A stretch of DNA of 61,933 nucleotides from Paenibacillus validus NBRC 15382. Its GTDB lineage: Bacteria > Bacillota > Bacilli > Paenibacillales > NBRC-103111. Position numbers and translations under genes: made by a program. Positions 1 to 7,969 of this stretch are shown here, one piece after another. Location of the stretch: the NCBI RefSeq assembly GCF_004000985.1, contig NZ_BIMH01000030.1, positions 1-61,933 on the forward strand, in the 5' to 3' direction. The notes under the pieces were generated by a model that saw only the letters and a program-made list of their open reading frames with translations, ran no database searches and had not been told where the DNA came from. Within the stretch, counting starts at the first letter, position 1, and each line of letters opens with the position of its first letter.

Positions 1-170
1 TTTTGTGCGCCTGCCTTGGACGCATCCTGCGAATCGGACGACTCCGGCTTCACCGCATTGGACGAGCCTTCACCGTTAGTCCCTCCGGCGCTGCTGCAGG
101 CCGCTAAGGCCAAGATCAACAAGATGAAGGGTACTGTAAATAAAGATCGAGCATTCCGCTTTGCTTTCAT
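1..170 (-). CDS. lipoprotein, N-terminal part, runs off the left edge
   Basis: Only the first 56 codons are inside the window. They begin with a lipoprotein signal peptide: a charged start (MKAKRNARS), a hydrophobic stretch and the lipobox LAAC, with the acylated Cys at about residue 24. A Ser/Gly/Asn-rich linker follows, as in solute-binding proteins of ABC transporters. The ATG at 168-170 has a purine-rich GGAATGGGA upstream. It lies 39 bp downstream of the HAD gene and on the same strand, after two peptidase genes. A peptide-binding lipoprotein is therefore a reasonable guess, but the ligand-binding domain cannot be seen. The signal peptide is certain enough; the function is inference. Confidence 0.7.
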   Translation of the reverse strand, partial: MKAKRNARSLFTVPFILLILALAACSSAGGTNGEGSSNAVKPESSDSQDASKAGAQ

Positions 171-209
171 AGGCTTCCCATTCCTTTTTTTTGAGATTAG
201 TAGTTGGGG

Positions 210-923
210 TTACGAAATGATTTTGTTGTCCTGCCTGAACAGCAGCTCCGGCAGCTCTTCGACAGACAATAACGTGCGTTCGAATGTGATCTCCTCGATG
301 CCGAGAGTGCCGAACCGATTAATCAAGATCGGCTTCATCCCTGCTTTCGCGCTGCCCACTACGTCGTCGTAATAATTATCTCCCACATATAAACATTGCT
401 TGGGGTCGACTCCGGCGAGTTCCGCCGCCTTGAGAAAAATTCTGACATCCGGCTTCTCCACTTGAACTTCGGACGATACGATAATGTGGTCCAAATAAGG
501 CAGCAGTCCTGTTTCCTCCAAGACGGTTCTAGCGCTGGCATCCCAATTCGAAATCAAGCCGATGCCGACCGAAGCTTTCTTTAGAAGGGCCAGCACAGGG
601 TGGGAGAACGGAAACGGCTTCCACCTGGGAGACTGAGCTATCTGGATATCCCGCAGCCGACGGCATTGATCGTGCAGGTCGAACCGGACGCCCAGCGTAT
701 AATTGAGCACGCCCACATACCAGGGCATATACGTATGGATTTGTTTGCCTAACGCCCCCGGGTATTCCCGCATAAAAAGCTTGTCGGTCAAATGATAAGC
801 TTCTTCAATGTCTTCCAAGCTGAGTTCGATGCCCTGCTCCAGCCAGAATTGCTGATACTCCTTCTCTCTCTCTTGATACACTAACGTATAGCCAAGATCG
901 AACCATATATACGATGTCTGCAT
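210..923 (-). CDS. HAD-superfamily hydrolase
   Basis: Haloacid dehalogenase-like phosphatase of 237 residues. Motif I is DLGYT (residues 9-13): the nucleophile Asp is present but the second Asp of the classical DxDxT is Gly, as in many YjjG/REG-2-like members. Motif II is LISNWD, the motif III lysine is in VEKPD, and motif IV is GDNYYDD. A TTG 30 bp upstream would extend the frame, but the ATG at 921-923 has a strong GGAGG six bases before it, so this start is preferred. The gene begins 31 bp after the S15 hydrolase stop and is probably the third gene of that operon. The substrate cannot be predicted. Confidence 0.86.
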   Translation of the reverse strand: MQTSYIWFDLGYTLVYQEREKEYQQFWLEQGIELSLEDIEEAYHLTDKLFMREYPGALGKQIHTYMPWYVGVLNYTLGVRFDLHDQCRRLRDIQIAQSPRWKPFPFSHPVLALLKKASVGIGLISNWDASARTVLEETGLLPYLDHIIVSSEVQVEKPDVRIFLKAAELAGVDPKQCLYVGDNYYDDVVGSAKAGMKPILINRFGTLGIEEITFERTLLSVEELPELLFRQDNKIIS

Positions 924-954
924 GTGTGCCTCCGCTGACGTATCATTGAACAAA

Positions 955-2706
955 TTACTGCTTGCTGTTGACGACCGGCAGCGTCAGCTTCGACGCAAAG
1001 CGGCGATCGTGATAAATTGTTTGCGTAGCCGTTACAAAATCCGCAGCGGTCACCTGACCGGGATTCATCAGCCGGTTGGGATTACGGTCGAAGGTCGGGA
1101 ACAGTGAGCTCGTGATGTCCAGCCTGACGGAGTGGCCTTTCTTGAACACATTGGCGGTCGGCCCGAGTGAAACGACGTATTGGATCACCTCGCCCGGCGG
1201 AACCGGCTCCGGTTTCTCAAGACCTCCTCTATAGCTGGCCCGCACGATCCCTTCGGCAATGTTGATCGCTCTTCCGTCCGGATAGACATCCACTAGTTTG
1301 GCTACGAAATCGGTATCCTCCGCTGTCGTGGATGCATACAGCTCGACGGACACTTCCCCGATTACCGTCAAATCCTCCTTCAGAACGTCGGACGTATAGA
1401 CCAGCACATCGTTTCTGATTTCAACCGGAAGCTGGTTTTTCGGTCCCATCGGAGTGAGATCGGGAACCGCGCCCGACCTGCCGCCCAATGCGGGAACGGG
1501 AATCGAAGGATGATAGACATATACATCTGGCGGTTCATCCAGCGGTTCGGTCAGGCTCAGCTTTCCGTCGCCGTTCACGGAACTAGCTTTGTACAAGCTG
1601 TGCAAGTAATAGGCTGCTGCTTGGCTCCCCTGCACAGGCCAGCTTTCCGCTTCCAACCATTTGTTTGCCCCCATGACGAACAGACGAACGGGGGACGGCT
1701 GGGGAGCAGCCGGCTCCACACTTTTCAACCATCGGTCAAACCACTGAAGCTGAACGGAATCGATTTCATTCGCGGCCTCCGGTCCGAAATCCACTTCGCC
1801 GACGTATCTCGACCACGGCATGTGGTACCAAGGCTCGATAAACAAGTATTGATTTTTCCGCGCCCTTTCGGTTGCGCCGTGCTGGCTTACGCCCAAGTAG
1901 TTCTCGATAGTCCCGTCAATAAAAATGTCATACCACCCGCCGATGTGCAGGGCGGGCACCTCAATGGCTTTATAATTCTCCCTCAAGGAAATCTGGCGCC
2001 AGTAGTCGTCGCGGGCCGGGTGCTCCAGCCACTCCAGATAATAAGGTGCGGTTTCCTTGACCGCCTCCGGAGGGCTGTTCAGCGGAAGCGCTTTGTAATA
2101 ACCGTGGATACCGGCATATAGAGAAGACAGCTCTTCCGCCCGCTCCGGCCGGTTATTCCTTAATGCCGTATCTTGGGCCACGAACAATATCCAGGATAGC
2201 GTACAAGCCAGCGCAAAGGCGCCGTTCCGGTAAGCTTTCCCTTGATACGAATCGGAACCGATCATGCCGGGCGCGATACAGACCAAATGCGGCGGGCGGC
2301 TTACCGCAGCAAGCCATTGCGCGGCTCCCACATAGGAGAAACCGTACATCCCGACATTCGGGATGACACCCGGGAGAGATGCAGCCCATTCAACTGTGTC
2401 GTAACCGTCTTCGGCTTCCTTCACGTAAGGATGAAAATCCCCTTCCGATGTCCATCGTCCCCGCACATCCTGGACGACGACAACATAACCGTGGCGGGCA
2501 TACCAAGCAGGATGGGCATAATTCATCGTTTGCGCGTCTTCTTTGTTGTAAGGCGTTCTCATCAGCAGTACCGGGTACTTCTCGCTCTTGTCTCCTGCAG
2601 CAGGACGATAAATATCGGCATACAGCGTCACGCCGTCACGCATCGGAACCGGTACGTTCTTCTCTACCGTTACCGATCCGATGGACGTTATCGTGCTATC
2701 GGTCAT
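955..2706 (-). CDS. CocE/NonD family (X-Pro dipeptidyl-peptidase S15) hydrolase
   Basis: Serine hydrolase of 583 residues with the CocE/S15 architecture: an alpha/beta-hydrolase domain (about 15-330) and a C-terminal jelly-roll domain. The nucleophile is Ser124 in GFSYVG. Asp260 (GGWYD) and His295 (EPWYH) complete the triad expected for the family. Members cleave Xaa-Pro peptides, acyl esters or amides such as cocaine or glutaryl-7-ACA, so 'peptidase' is not proven. No signal peptide is visible, so it is probably cytoplasmic. The start codon overlaps the stop of the upstream P1 peptidase gene (TGATG), which implies translational coupling and a shared role in turnover of peptides or amides. 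Confidence 0.92.
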   Translation of the reverse strand: MTDSTITSIGSVTVEKNVPVPMRDGVTLYADIYRPAAGDKSEKYPVLLMRTPYNKEDAQTMNYAHPAWYARHGYVVVVQDVRGRWTSEGDFHPYVKEAEDGYDTVEWAASLPGVIPNVGMYGFSYVGAAQWLAAVSRPPHLVCIAPGMIGSDSYQGKAYRNGAFALACTLSWILFVAQDTALRNNRPERAEELSSLYAGIHGYYKALPLNSPPEAVKETAPYYLEWLEHPARDDYWRQISLRENYKAIEVPALHIGGWYDIFIDGTIENYLGVSQHGATERARKNQYLFIEPWYHMPWSRYVGEVDFGPEAANEIDSVQLQWFDRWLKSVEPAAPQPSPVRLFVMGANKWLEAESWPVQGSQAAAYYLHSLYKASSVNGDGKLSLTEPLDEPPDVYVYHPSIPVPALGGRSGAVPDLTPMGPKNQLPVEIRNDVLVYTSDVLKEDLTVIGEVSVELYASTTAEDTDFVAKLVDVYPDGRAINIAEGIVRASYRGGLEKPEPVPPGEVIQYVVSLGPTANVFKKGHSVRLDITSSLFPTFDRNPNRLMNPGQVTAADFVTATQTIYHDRRFASKLTLPVVNSKQ

Positions 2707-3698
2707 CAGGCGTCACCTTCCAACCGGCGCTTCCGCAAGTCGCGGTAGGCCGGGAGTCCGCCCGCTCCATCCGCTGTCATGACGGCTCTTATGATTGCCG
2801 TTGCCAGCACTTCGGCCGACACCGCTCCGACCAAATCCACCGAGGCCTCGACCTCTCCCGTAGCGGCGGCAAATACGGTATCTCCGTCGAACATCGTATG
2901 TACGGGGTAAATGGTGCGGGCTAATCCGTCATGCGCCATTTCGGCCACTTTCTTCGCCTGGGCTTTGGTCAGTTTTGCGTTGCTCGCCACAACGGCAAGC
3001 GTCGTATTCGTCCCTTGCGGAATGTTAGTAAACGCAAACGGCTTATCGTACAACCAGCTGCGGCAGTCCACCGGATGGCCATCGCGGTCTAGCGAACCGG
3101 CCAGCAGTTCGCCCGTTCGGGGATCGCGAACTTCTCCCATCGCATTCAAGGCCACAATGGCGCCGATCACGAGCCCATTCGGATAACGGACGGATGCCGT
3201 GCCGATTCCCGCTTTCATCGCGCCCTCGAATCCGCCCAATTTCCCGACGGAAGCGCCGCAGCCTGCACCAACGTTACCTTCCCTGTCTTCCGTAGGGGAT
3301 GCCAGCGCTGCCGCCCGGTATCCCATATCTCGGTCAGGCCTTACTTTCGGATCTCCGATGGACAGATCGAACAATACGGCTGACGGAACGATAGGAACGA
3401 CGCCAACTCCGACATCGACCCCGATCCCTTTTTCTTCCAGCCATGCGACAACCCCGCCGGCTGCATCCAATCCGAAGCTGGAGCCGCCGCTTAAACAAAC
3501 CGCATGGACTCGATCCACCAACCCGGTCGGGTCGAGCAAATCGGTTTCCCTGGTACCGGGGGCGGAACCCCGAACGTCAACGCTGCACACCGCACCTTCC
3601 TCCCAAATGATAACGGTGCAGCCTGTAAATGCTTTAGTGTTTTCCGCGTGTCCCACTTTCGTGCCGGGAACATCTGTAATCGATCCAGCGGACCCCAT
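2706..3698 (-). CDS. P1 family (S58, DmpA-type) aminopeptidase
   Basis: Member of the DmpA/BapA N-terminal-nucleophile family, 330 residues. These enzymes cut themselves into two chains and release N-terminal D-, L- or beta-amino acids from peptides and amides. The expected signatures are present: DVRGSAPGTRETD (41-53), the Gly-rich LSGGSSFGLDAAGG (69-82), and GTNTTLAVVASN, where cleavage would expose Thr232 as nucleophile. DmpA itself has Ser at that position. The ATG has GGAGGGGG four bases upstream. It is the first gene of a minus-strand operon with the S15 hydrolase and HAD genes. Its leader carries a candidate promoter and an intrinsic terminator. Confidence 0.92.
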   Translation of the reverse strand: MGSAGSITDVPGTKVGHAENTKAFTGCTVIIWEEGAVCSVDVRGSAPGTRETDLLDPTGLVDRVHAVCLSGGSSFGLDAAGGVVAWLEEKGIGVDVGVGVVPIVPSAVLFDLSIGDPKVRPDRDMGYRAAALASPTEDREGNVGAGCGASVGKLGGFEGAMKAGIGTASVRYPNGLVIGAIVALNAMGEVRDPRTGELLAGSLDRDGHPVDCRSWLYDKPFAFTNIPQGTNTTLAVVASNAKLTKAQAKKVAEMAHDGLARTIYPVHTMFDGDTVFAAATGEVEASVDLVGAVSAEVLATAIIRAVMTADGAGGLPAYRDLRKRRLEGDA

Positions 3699-3749
3699 GT
3701 CTCCCCCTCCGGTTGCTCAGTATCTTCGGAATCATTTCTTTGTGGAAAT

Positions 3750-3789
3750 AAAAAAAATGCCGCTCTAATCATTCGATTAGTAGCTGACA
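3750..3789 (-). terminator. intrinsic terminator inside the leader of the peptidase operon (candidate attenuator)
   Basis: On the minus strand a 13-bp stem (arms TGTC-A-GCT-A-CTAATC and GATTAGAGCGGCA, with two bulged A residues and a GAAT loop) is followed directly by eight T residues. It lies about 45 nt after the expected transcription start and 50 nt before the P1 peptidase ATG. That is the place of an attenuator, not of a gene end. Confidence 0.6.
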
Positions 3790-3839
3790 TTTCCAGTAAT
3801 CTGGTCAATGCTGAAATTCCGACTAGTTCGGTTGGAATA

Positions 3840-3869
3840 ATACTATCACACCTATTTTTGAGAAGTCAA
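3840..3869 (-). promoter_or_regulatory. candidate sigma-A promoter of the peptidase operon
   Basis: On the minus strand TTGACT (3864-3869) and TAGTAT (3840-3845) are separated by 18 bp. The region just downstream contains an imperfect dyad around ACTAGT (about 3816-3838) that could be an operator. Prediction from sequence only. Confidence 0.6.
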
Positions 3870-3895
3870 TACATCTTTTTCCAAAAAAAATGTAG

Positions 3896-3924
3896 TTGAC
3901 AATCTCCATATTTGTCATTACCAT
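3896..3924 (+). promoter_or_regulatory. candidate sigma-A promoter of the nitroreductase-like gene
   Basis: TTGACA (3896-3901) and TACCAT (3919-3924) with a 17-bp spacer. It points away from the peptidase promoter, with the two -35 elements about 26 bp apart. It leaves a leader of about 125 nt before the start codon at 4057. Confidence 0.6.
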
Positions 3925-3994
3925 AGCAATCATCTGAAATACAAATCAGCTCTGCAAACATAACCTAATACTCCGTTCGACCAGTCCAACTGGA

Positions 3995-4030
3995 GACATT
4001 TTCTTCTTAGCGAAGAGAATGTCTTTTTTT
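3995..4030 (+). terminator. intrinsic terminator inside the leader of the nitroreductase-like gene (candidate attenuator)
   Basis: Arms GACATTTTCTTC and GAAGAGAATGTC form a 12-bp stem with one G-U pair and a TTAGC loop, followed at once by seven T residues. No gene lies upstream on this strand and the start codon is only 26 nt further on, so it sits in the 5' leader. A small CCAGT/ACTGG hairpin precedes it. I do not recognise a known riboswitch class. Confidence 0.75.
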
Positions 4031-4056
4031 ATTCCAACCACATTGGAGGATCTCCT

Positions 4057-5370
4057 ATGACGAAACCGCTTCAAGACGCCCGCCTCTCGATTGACTCCGA
4101 GCGCTTGCAGGAACTGCTTCAATTTCCGCTCGTCGAAGCGCTGTTCGGCCGGCGATCCCGCCGTTTCTTCCGCGGAGCGGAAATCCCGGACGGACCGCTC
4201 GCCTACAAATCGAAGTATGAACCTGAGCCACTGGACGACCTTGAGAAAATTTTGATTCTGCTCGCGGTCGGCGGTGTCACCGGTTGGCATCATTCCATCA
4301 CTAGGCATGACCGGTACAAGCCGCACCTGTCCAACTATTCCGGCTCGGCTACAGGCAGAACCTTCCCTTCGGCCGCAGGCTTCCATACGTCGGAAATTTT
4401 CTTCACCGATGATACCGGCACCTACATTTTCAAAACCAGAGATGCCGTTCCCGAAGTCAAGAAAGGGGAAGACGGCAAGCACGACGTCGAGCAATTGATT
4501 CTAACTTACAAAAAACATATTCATCGCATTTCGGAACAAAGACTGCACATCCCGAACTACGAGCCCTACATGGAAGGCCATAACTCATGGGTTGCCAACA
4601 AACCGGGAACTTTTCTGGCTTTCCCTGTAGGGGATCTGGCACAACATACGATAGCCAATCTATGTTTCTATGTGCAGAACGGGCTCAGCATCTATGACGA
4701 TATCAATGGACGGAACATTCCAGGTATCGAACAATTCCAGGACATCATCGGTACCGAGAATCCTCTGCCGTTAACGTTTCTCGATCAATATTCGCTTGCG
4801 GAACTATCCGCCGAGCTCGCCACTTCCACTTATGCCGGCGTGCTTATGCAGCAGGCTCTGGGACTCGGCGGCTGGATGTTCGACGGCATAGACCGCCTGA
4901 CCGTTCTCGGAGCCAGCGCAGACCCTGCGGTTCCTGGTTTAGGCTTCCGTTATGATGCGGATGAGCGCTGGGCTCTTCCGAATCCTACCGGGCTGGAAGG
5001 CGTGTTCGTTTCTTACACTCCGCCGCACTTTAAGGATATGCGTGCTGCCGTCGACGCTTTCTGCGACAGGAAATTCGGTGTCAACGGCCCGTTCCATCCG
5101 GATACGCCCGGACCTTGGAAGGACAGCCAAAAGGTGCGCGGCAGCGCCCAAGTCCATGACGAGCAGTTTCGCAGCGCGGTCGCCCACCAAGCGCAATATA
5201 TTTACGACACGTTCGGCAAATTCCCGGCGACCGTTCCGTCAGTCTATTCCTTGATGTACTTGCAGACCCATCATCTGGATTTGGATTTCTATGATCAATT
5301 TTTCGGTCCGCATTCGTATCTTCACACCCATGCGAAACACTTGGAACGTTGGCATAGCATAACCAAATAA
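4057..5370 (+). CDS. nitroreductase-like protein of unknown function
   Basis: Protein of 437 residues with no signal peptide or membrane segment. The region GRRSRRFF (31-38) followed by PLDDLEKILILLA resembles the N-terminal FMN-binding segment of the nitroreductase/SagB fold. The central HTSEIFFTDDTGTYIF could belong to the same domain. The rest, rich in Gly, Pro and aromatic residues, matches no family I can name. The ATG has GGAGGATCTCCT upstream. It is a single gene read from its own promoter through a leader with an internal terminator, and diverges from the peptidase operon, which suggests related control. The fold assignment is tentative; that this is a real gene is clear from its length and ribosome binding site. 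Confidence 0.75.
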   Translation: MTKPLQDARLSIDSERLQELLQFPLVEALFGRRSRRFFRGAEIPDGPLAYKSKYEPEPLDDLEKILILLAVGGVTGWHHSITRHDRYKPHLSNYSGSATGRTFPSAAGFHTSEIFFTDDTGTYIFKTRDAVPEVKKGEDGKHDVEQLILTYKKHIHRISEQRLHIPNYEPYMEGHNSWVANKPGTFLAFPVGDLAQHTIANLCFYVQNGLSIYDDINGRNIPGIEQFQDIIGTENPLPLTFLDQYSLAELSAELATSTYAGVLMQQALGLGGWMFDGIDRLTVLGASADPAVPGLGFRYDADERWALPNPTGLEGVFVSYTPPHFKDMRAAVDAFCDRKFGVNGPFHPDTPGPWKDSQKVRGSAQVHDEQFRSAVAHQAQYIYDTFGKFPATVPSVYSLMYLQTHHLDLDFYDQFFGPHSYLHTHAKHLERWHSITK

Positions 5371-5465
5371 CAAAGAAATAACGAATACACTTCTACCAAA
5401 AAGCATGCTGCCGAGTGGTGGTCATAGCCCCTTCAAGCAGACCATGTAACAGAGACTGTACTTGA

Positions 5466-5556
5466 TTAAGCGGCGACCGCTTTCCGGAATTCAACCGGTG
5501 AGCGGTCGCCTAGTTTTTATCTGAAAGCGTCCCGTGTAGTAAAATTCAATCAGCAA
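5466..5556 (-). pseudogene. C-terminal remnant of an IS3-family transposase
   Basis: Read on the minus strand, two frames joined by one frameshift give IEFYYTGRFQIK and then LGDRSPVEFRKAVAA followed by a stop. This is the typical C-terminus of IS3/IS150-type OrfB transposases. No start, catalytic core or terminal repeat remains. The codons for GDRSP and KAVAA form the perfect palindrome GGCGACCGCT/AGCGGTCGCC (5472-5510). It resembles a terminator hairpin and may now serve as one between the two convergent genes. Confidence 0.6.
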
Positions 5557-5588
5557 TCATTCGAATGTGAGAACGGTTTGAACGTCCC

Positions 5589-7712
5589 TTATTGAATCAG
5601 CGGCAAAACAACCTCCACTTGAGTACCTTGATTTAACTTACTGTAGAAAGAGATTTGTCCACCGTGGGATTCGATAATTTTATAGCACATCATGAGTCCC
5701 AGACCTGTTCCCTTGACTTTCGTCGAGTAGAACGGTTCACCTAAGGAAGGAATCCGCTCCGCGGGAATGCCGCACCCCTGATCCTCGACGGTCGTTACGA
5801 TCCGATTCCCCTCTACGAGATCGGCACGAATCGTAATTTCACCGCCGTCGGGCATGGACTCGATCGCATTTTTAACTAGGTTAATGAAGACCTGCTTGAT
5901 TTGGACGGGAGAGCATACAATCGGCGGAAGCCCCTCCGCAATCCGGGTGACTATGGTTACGTTGTTCATTAACGCCTGTGACTCAAGCAGTGTGGCGACA
6001 CCTTGAAGAATGACGTTCACTTGTGCCTGCTTCGGATTATGCTTCTCCGGCTTCGCAATGAGCAGCAGCTCGCTCACGATAAAATTGATCCGATCGAGCT
6101 CTTCCATCATGATGCCGTAATATTCGCTTTTACCTCCTTGCCCGCTTCTCATCACCTGCAGAAACCCTCGTAAAGCGGTGAGCGGGTTGCGTATTTCGTG
6201 GGCGAGTCCCGCAGCAAGCTGGCCGACGACGCCGAGTTTATCGGACTTTCTTAACAGCTCTTCCGTCTTCTTCCGCTCCGTAATATCCCGGGAAATAGCG
6301 GAATAAGCAATAATTTCCCCGTCGTTATCCCTTAATGGAGAAACAGTAAGATCGATATCGATCAAGCGTCCGTCCTTCCGTTTCCGTACGGTCCCGAGCC
6401 CTGTCGCAGATTGCCCGAATAAAGTAATCTTCTTCAGAGAATTCTCCTCTTCGCTGGCCGTATTCTCCGGAAAGACGGGTAATTTCCGATCCCGAAGCTC
6501 TTCAAGCGTCCAACCATATACGGTTTCGAACGCCGGGTTCACCCAGAGGACCTTCCCGTCCAAATCAACCAGATCAATAGCATCCGACGTGTGCTGAACA
6601 AATGACTCCAGCAGCTCCTTCGTCCTGCGAAGCTCTTCTTCCGCCTTCTTCTTCTCCGATATGTCGACGCATGAAGCGATCACCTCGACTACTTGGCCGT
6701 TCCGTTTGATCGGCTTCAGGGAAGCCAGATAAGTGACTCCGTTTCCTGCATAGCCTTCATACAGCACATGTTCTTCCCCTTGCCAGGCTCGCCGGTAATA
6801 CTGTTCTTTACGAAGAGCCGTTTCGGCAGGTAAGAAATCTCGCAGCTCATGACCGATAATTTGCTCCGGCGTATGCCCCGCACGATACACCAATTCCCCC
6901 GCGCACATCGTGTGGATAAACCGGCCGTCGATTTCCTTGCATTTAAACGTCATTCCCTGCTGCTTCGTAACAATCTCCTGAAGCTCCTGTTCCTTCGAGC
7001 GTAACGATTCCTCTACCTGTTCCAAACTCGTCAGTTCTCTGCCTATAACATGATAGCCGGTGGTCCGCTCATCCGTCATAATGGGTACGACTTTGACCTC
7101 CAGGTTCACCGCGTGGCCGCCTTTGTGCTGGATCGTGACGATAGTTTCATTCTTGGCAAGCACGAAATCGTCCAAGCTGCGTCCTAACGCTTCTCCTAAG
7201 GTGTACCCGCTTACTTGTTCGGCAGCCGGATTGGCATCCTCGATCTCACAGGATGTGTTGATCCTGATCATCGCCGCCGGATTATAGTAAAGCAGCGAAT
7301 GATAGCGCTGCTCCATGCTTTTGTACAACGAAATGTCCTGCATATGAATAAGGAGAAACTCGGGTTGGTTGGATGCCTCGTACATGAACTCCATCTGCAG
7401 CCCATACCAGTGTTCATGTCCTTGCGGATCGGTTAAGCGTTGTTCCGAAGCGCAAGTAGTGATGCTTCCTTCTAATAACCGCCCTACATCCATCTGGAGG
7501 ACGGAAACATCCGGCGACCACGCAAGCTGATGCCAGCCCATAGTCAACAGTTCTTCTTCGTGATGGCCGGTCATCCGACAAAAGGCAGGGTTAACGCTAA
7601 CAAAGCGGCCATCGAGATGGCATACGCCGATACCAGTAGGACTAGCGTAGCAAATTTGCTTCCATCTCTCATTTATAGCGCCTGGTCTATCAAAAGAACT
7701 TGAATGTCTCAT
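5589..7712 (-). CDS. soluble PAS-domain sensor histidine kinase
   Basis: Cytoplasmic histidine kinase of 707 residues with no membrane segment. Four PAS-type domains lie at about 15-125, 135-230, 255-350 and 363-475. They are followed by a HisKA domain with phospho-acceptor His505 in AHEIRNPL and an HATPase domain with N box NLVKNAIE (611-618), G1 DQGCGI (644-649) and G2 GTGLGL. This layout is that of the KinA/KinE group that feeds the sporulation phosphorelay. No response regulator gene is adjacent, which fits a phosphorelay kinase. The assignment to sporulation is inference; kinase activity is well supported by the motifs. Confidence 0.92.
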   Translation of the reverse strand: MRHSSSFDRPGAINERWKQICYASPTGIGVCHLDGRFVSVNPAFCRMTGHHEEELLTMGWHQLAWSPDVSVLQMDVGRLLEGSITTCASEQRLTDPQGHEHWYGLQMEFMYEASNQPEFLLIHMQDISLYKSMEQRYHSLLYYNPAAMIRINTSCEIEDANPAAEQVSGYTLGEALGRSLDDFVLAKNETIVTIQHKGGHAVNLEVKVVPIMTDERTTGYHVIGRELTSLEQVEESLRSKEQELQEIVTKQQGMTFKCKEIDGRFIHTMCAGELVYRAGHTPEQIIGHELRDFLPAETALRKEQYYRRAWQGEEHVLYEGYAGNGVTYLASLKPIKRNGQVVEVIASCVDISEKKKAEEELRRTKELLESFVQHTSDAIDLVDLDGKVLWVNPAFETVYGWTLEELRDRKLPVFPENTASEEENSLKKITLFGQSATGLGTVRKRKDGRLIDIDLTVSPLRDNDGEIIAYSAISRDITERKKTEELLRKSDKLGVVGQLAAGLAHEIRNPLTALRGFLQVMRSGQGGKSEYYGIMMEELDRINFIVSELLLIAKPEKHNPKQAQVNVILQGVATLLESQALMNNVTIVTRIAEGLPPIVCSPVQIKQVFINLVKNAIESMPDGGEITIRADLVEGNRIVTTVEDQGCGIPAERIPSLGEPFYSTKVKGTGLGLMMCYKIIESHGGQISFYSKLNQGTQVEVVLPLIQ

Positions 7713-7969
7713 GTAGCCGCCCCCGCAATAACGATGTGATTAGATGTAACAGATTTCGATTCATTATCAAGAAATTCCTGCTAATCCTCGAAATGACTAT
7801 TTGTCTATCACCTTCAATATCTAGGCACCGCTGCTATTGCAACGTTCACTGAACTCAAATACCACCTCTTCGGCTACATCCTGCCCTCTATGTAATCACT
7901 GCTGAAACTTCAACCTGTTCGGCCTCATTCGGCAAGTGAGGAACTTGGGACAGAAGCAACAGGCGGCTC

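Noticed and set aside
3931..4030. Known riboswitch upstream of the nitroreductase-like gene
   Set aside because: I compared it by eye with ykkC, purine, SAM, TPP, preQ1 and T-box consensus elements and found no convincing match, so only a terminator in a leader is claimed.
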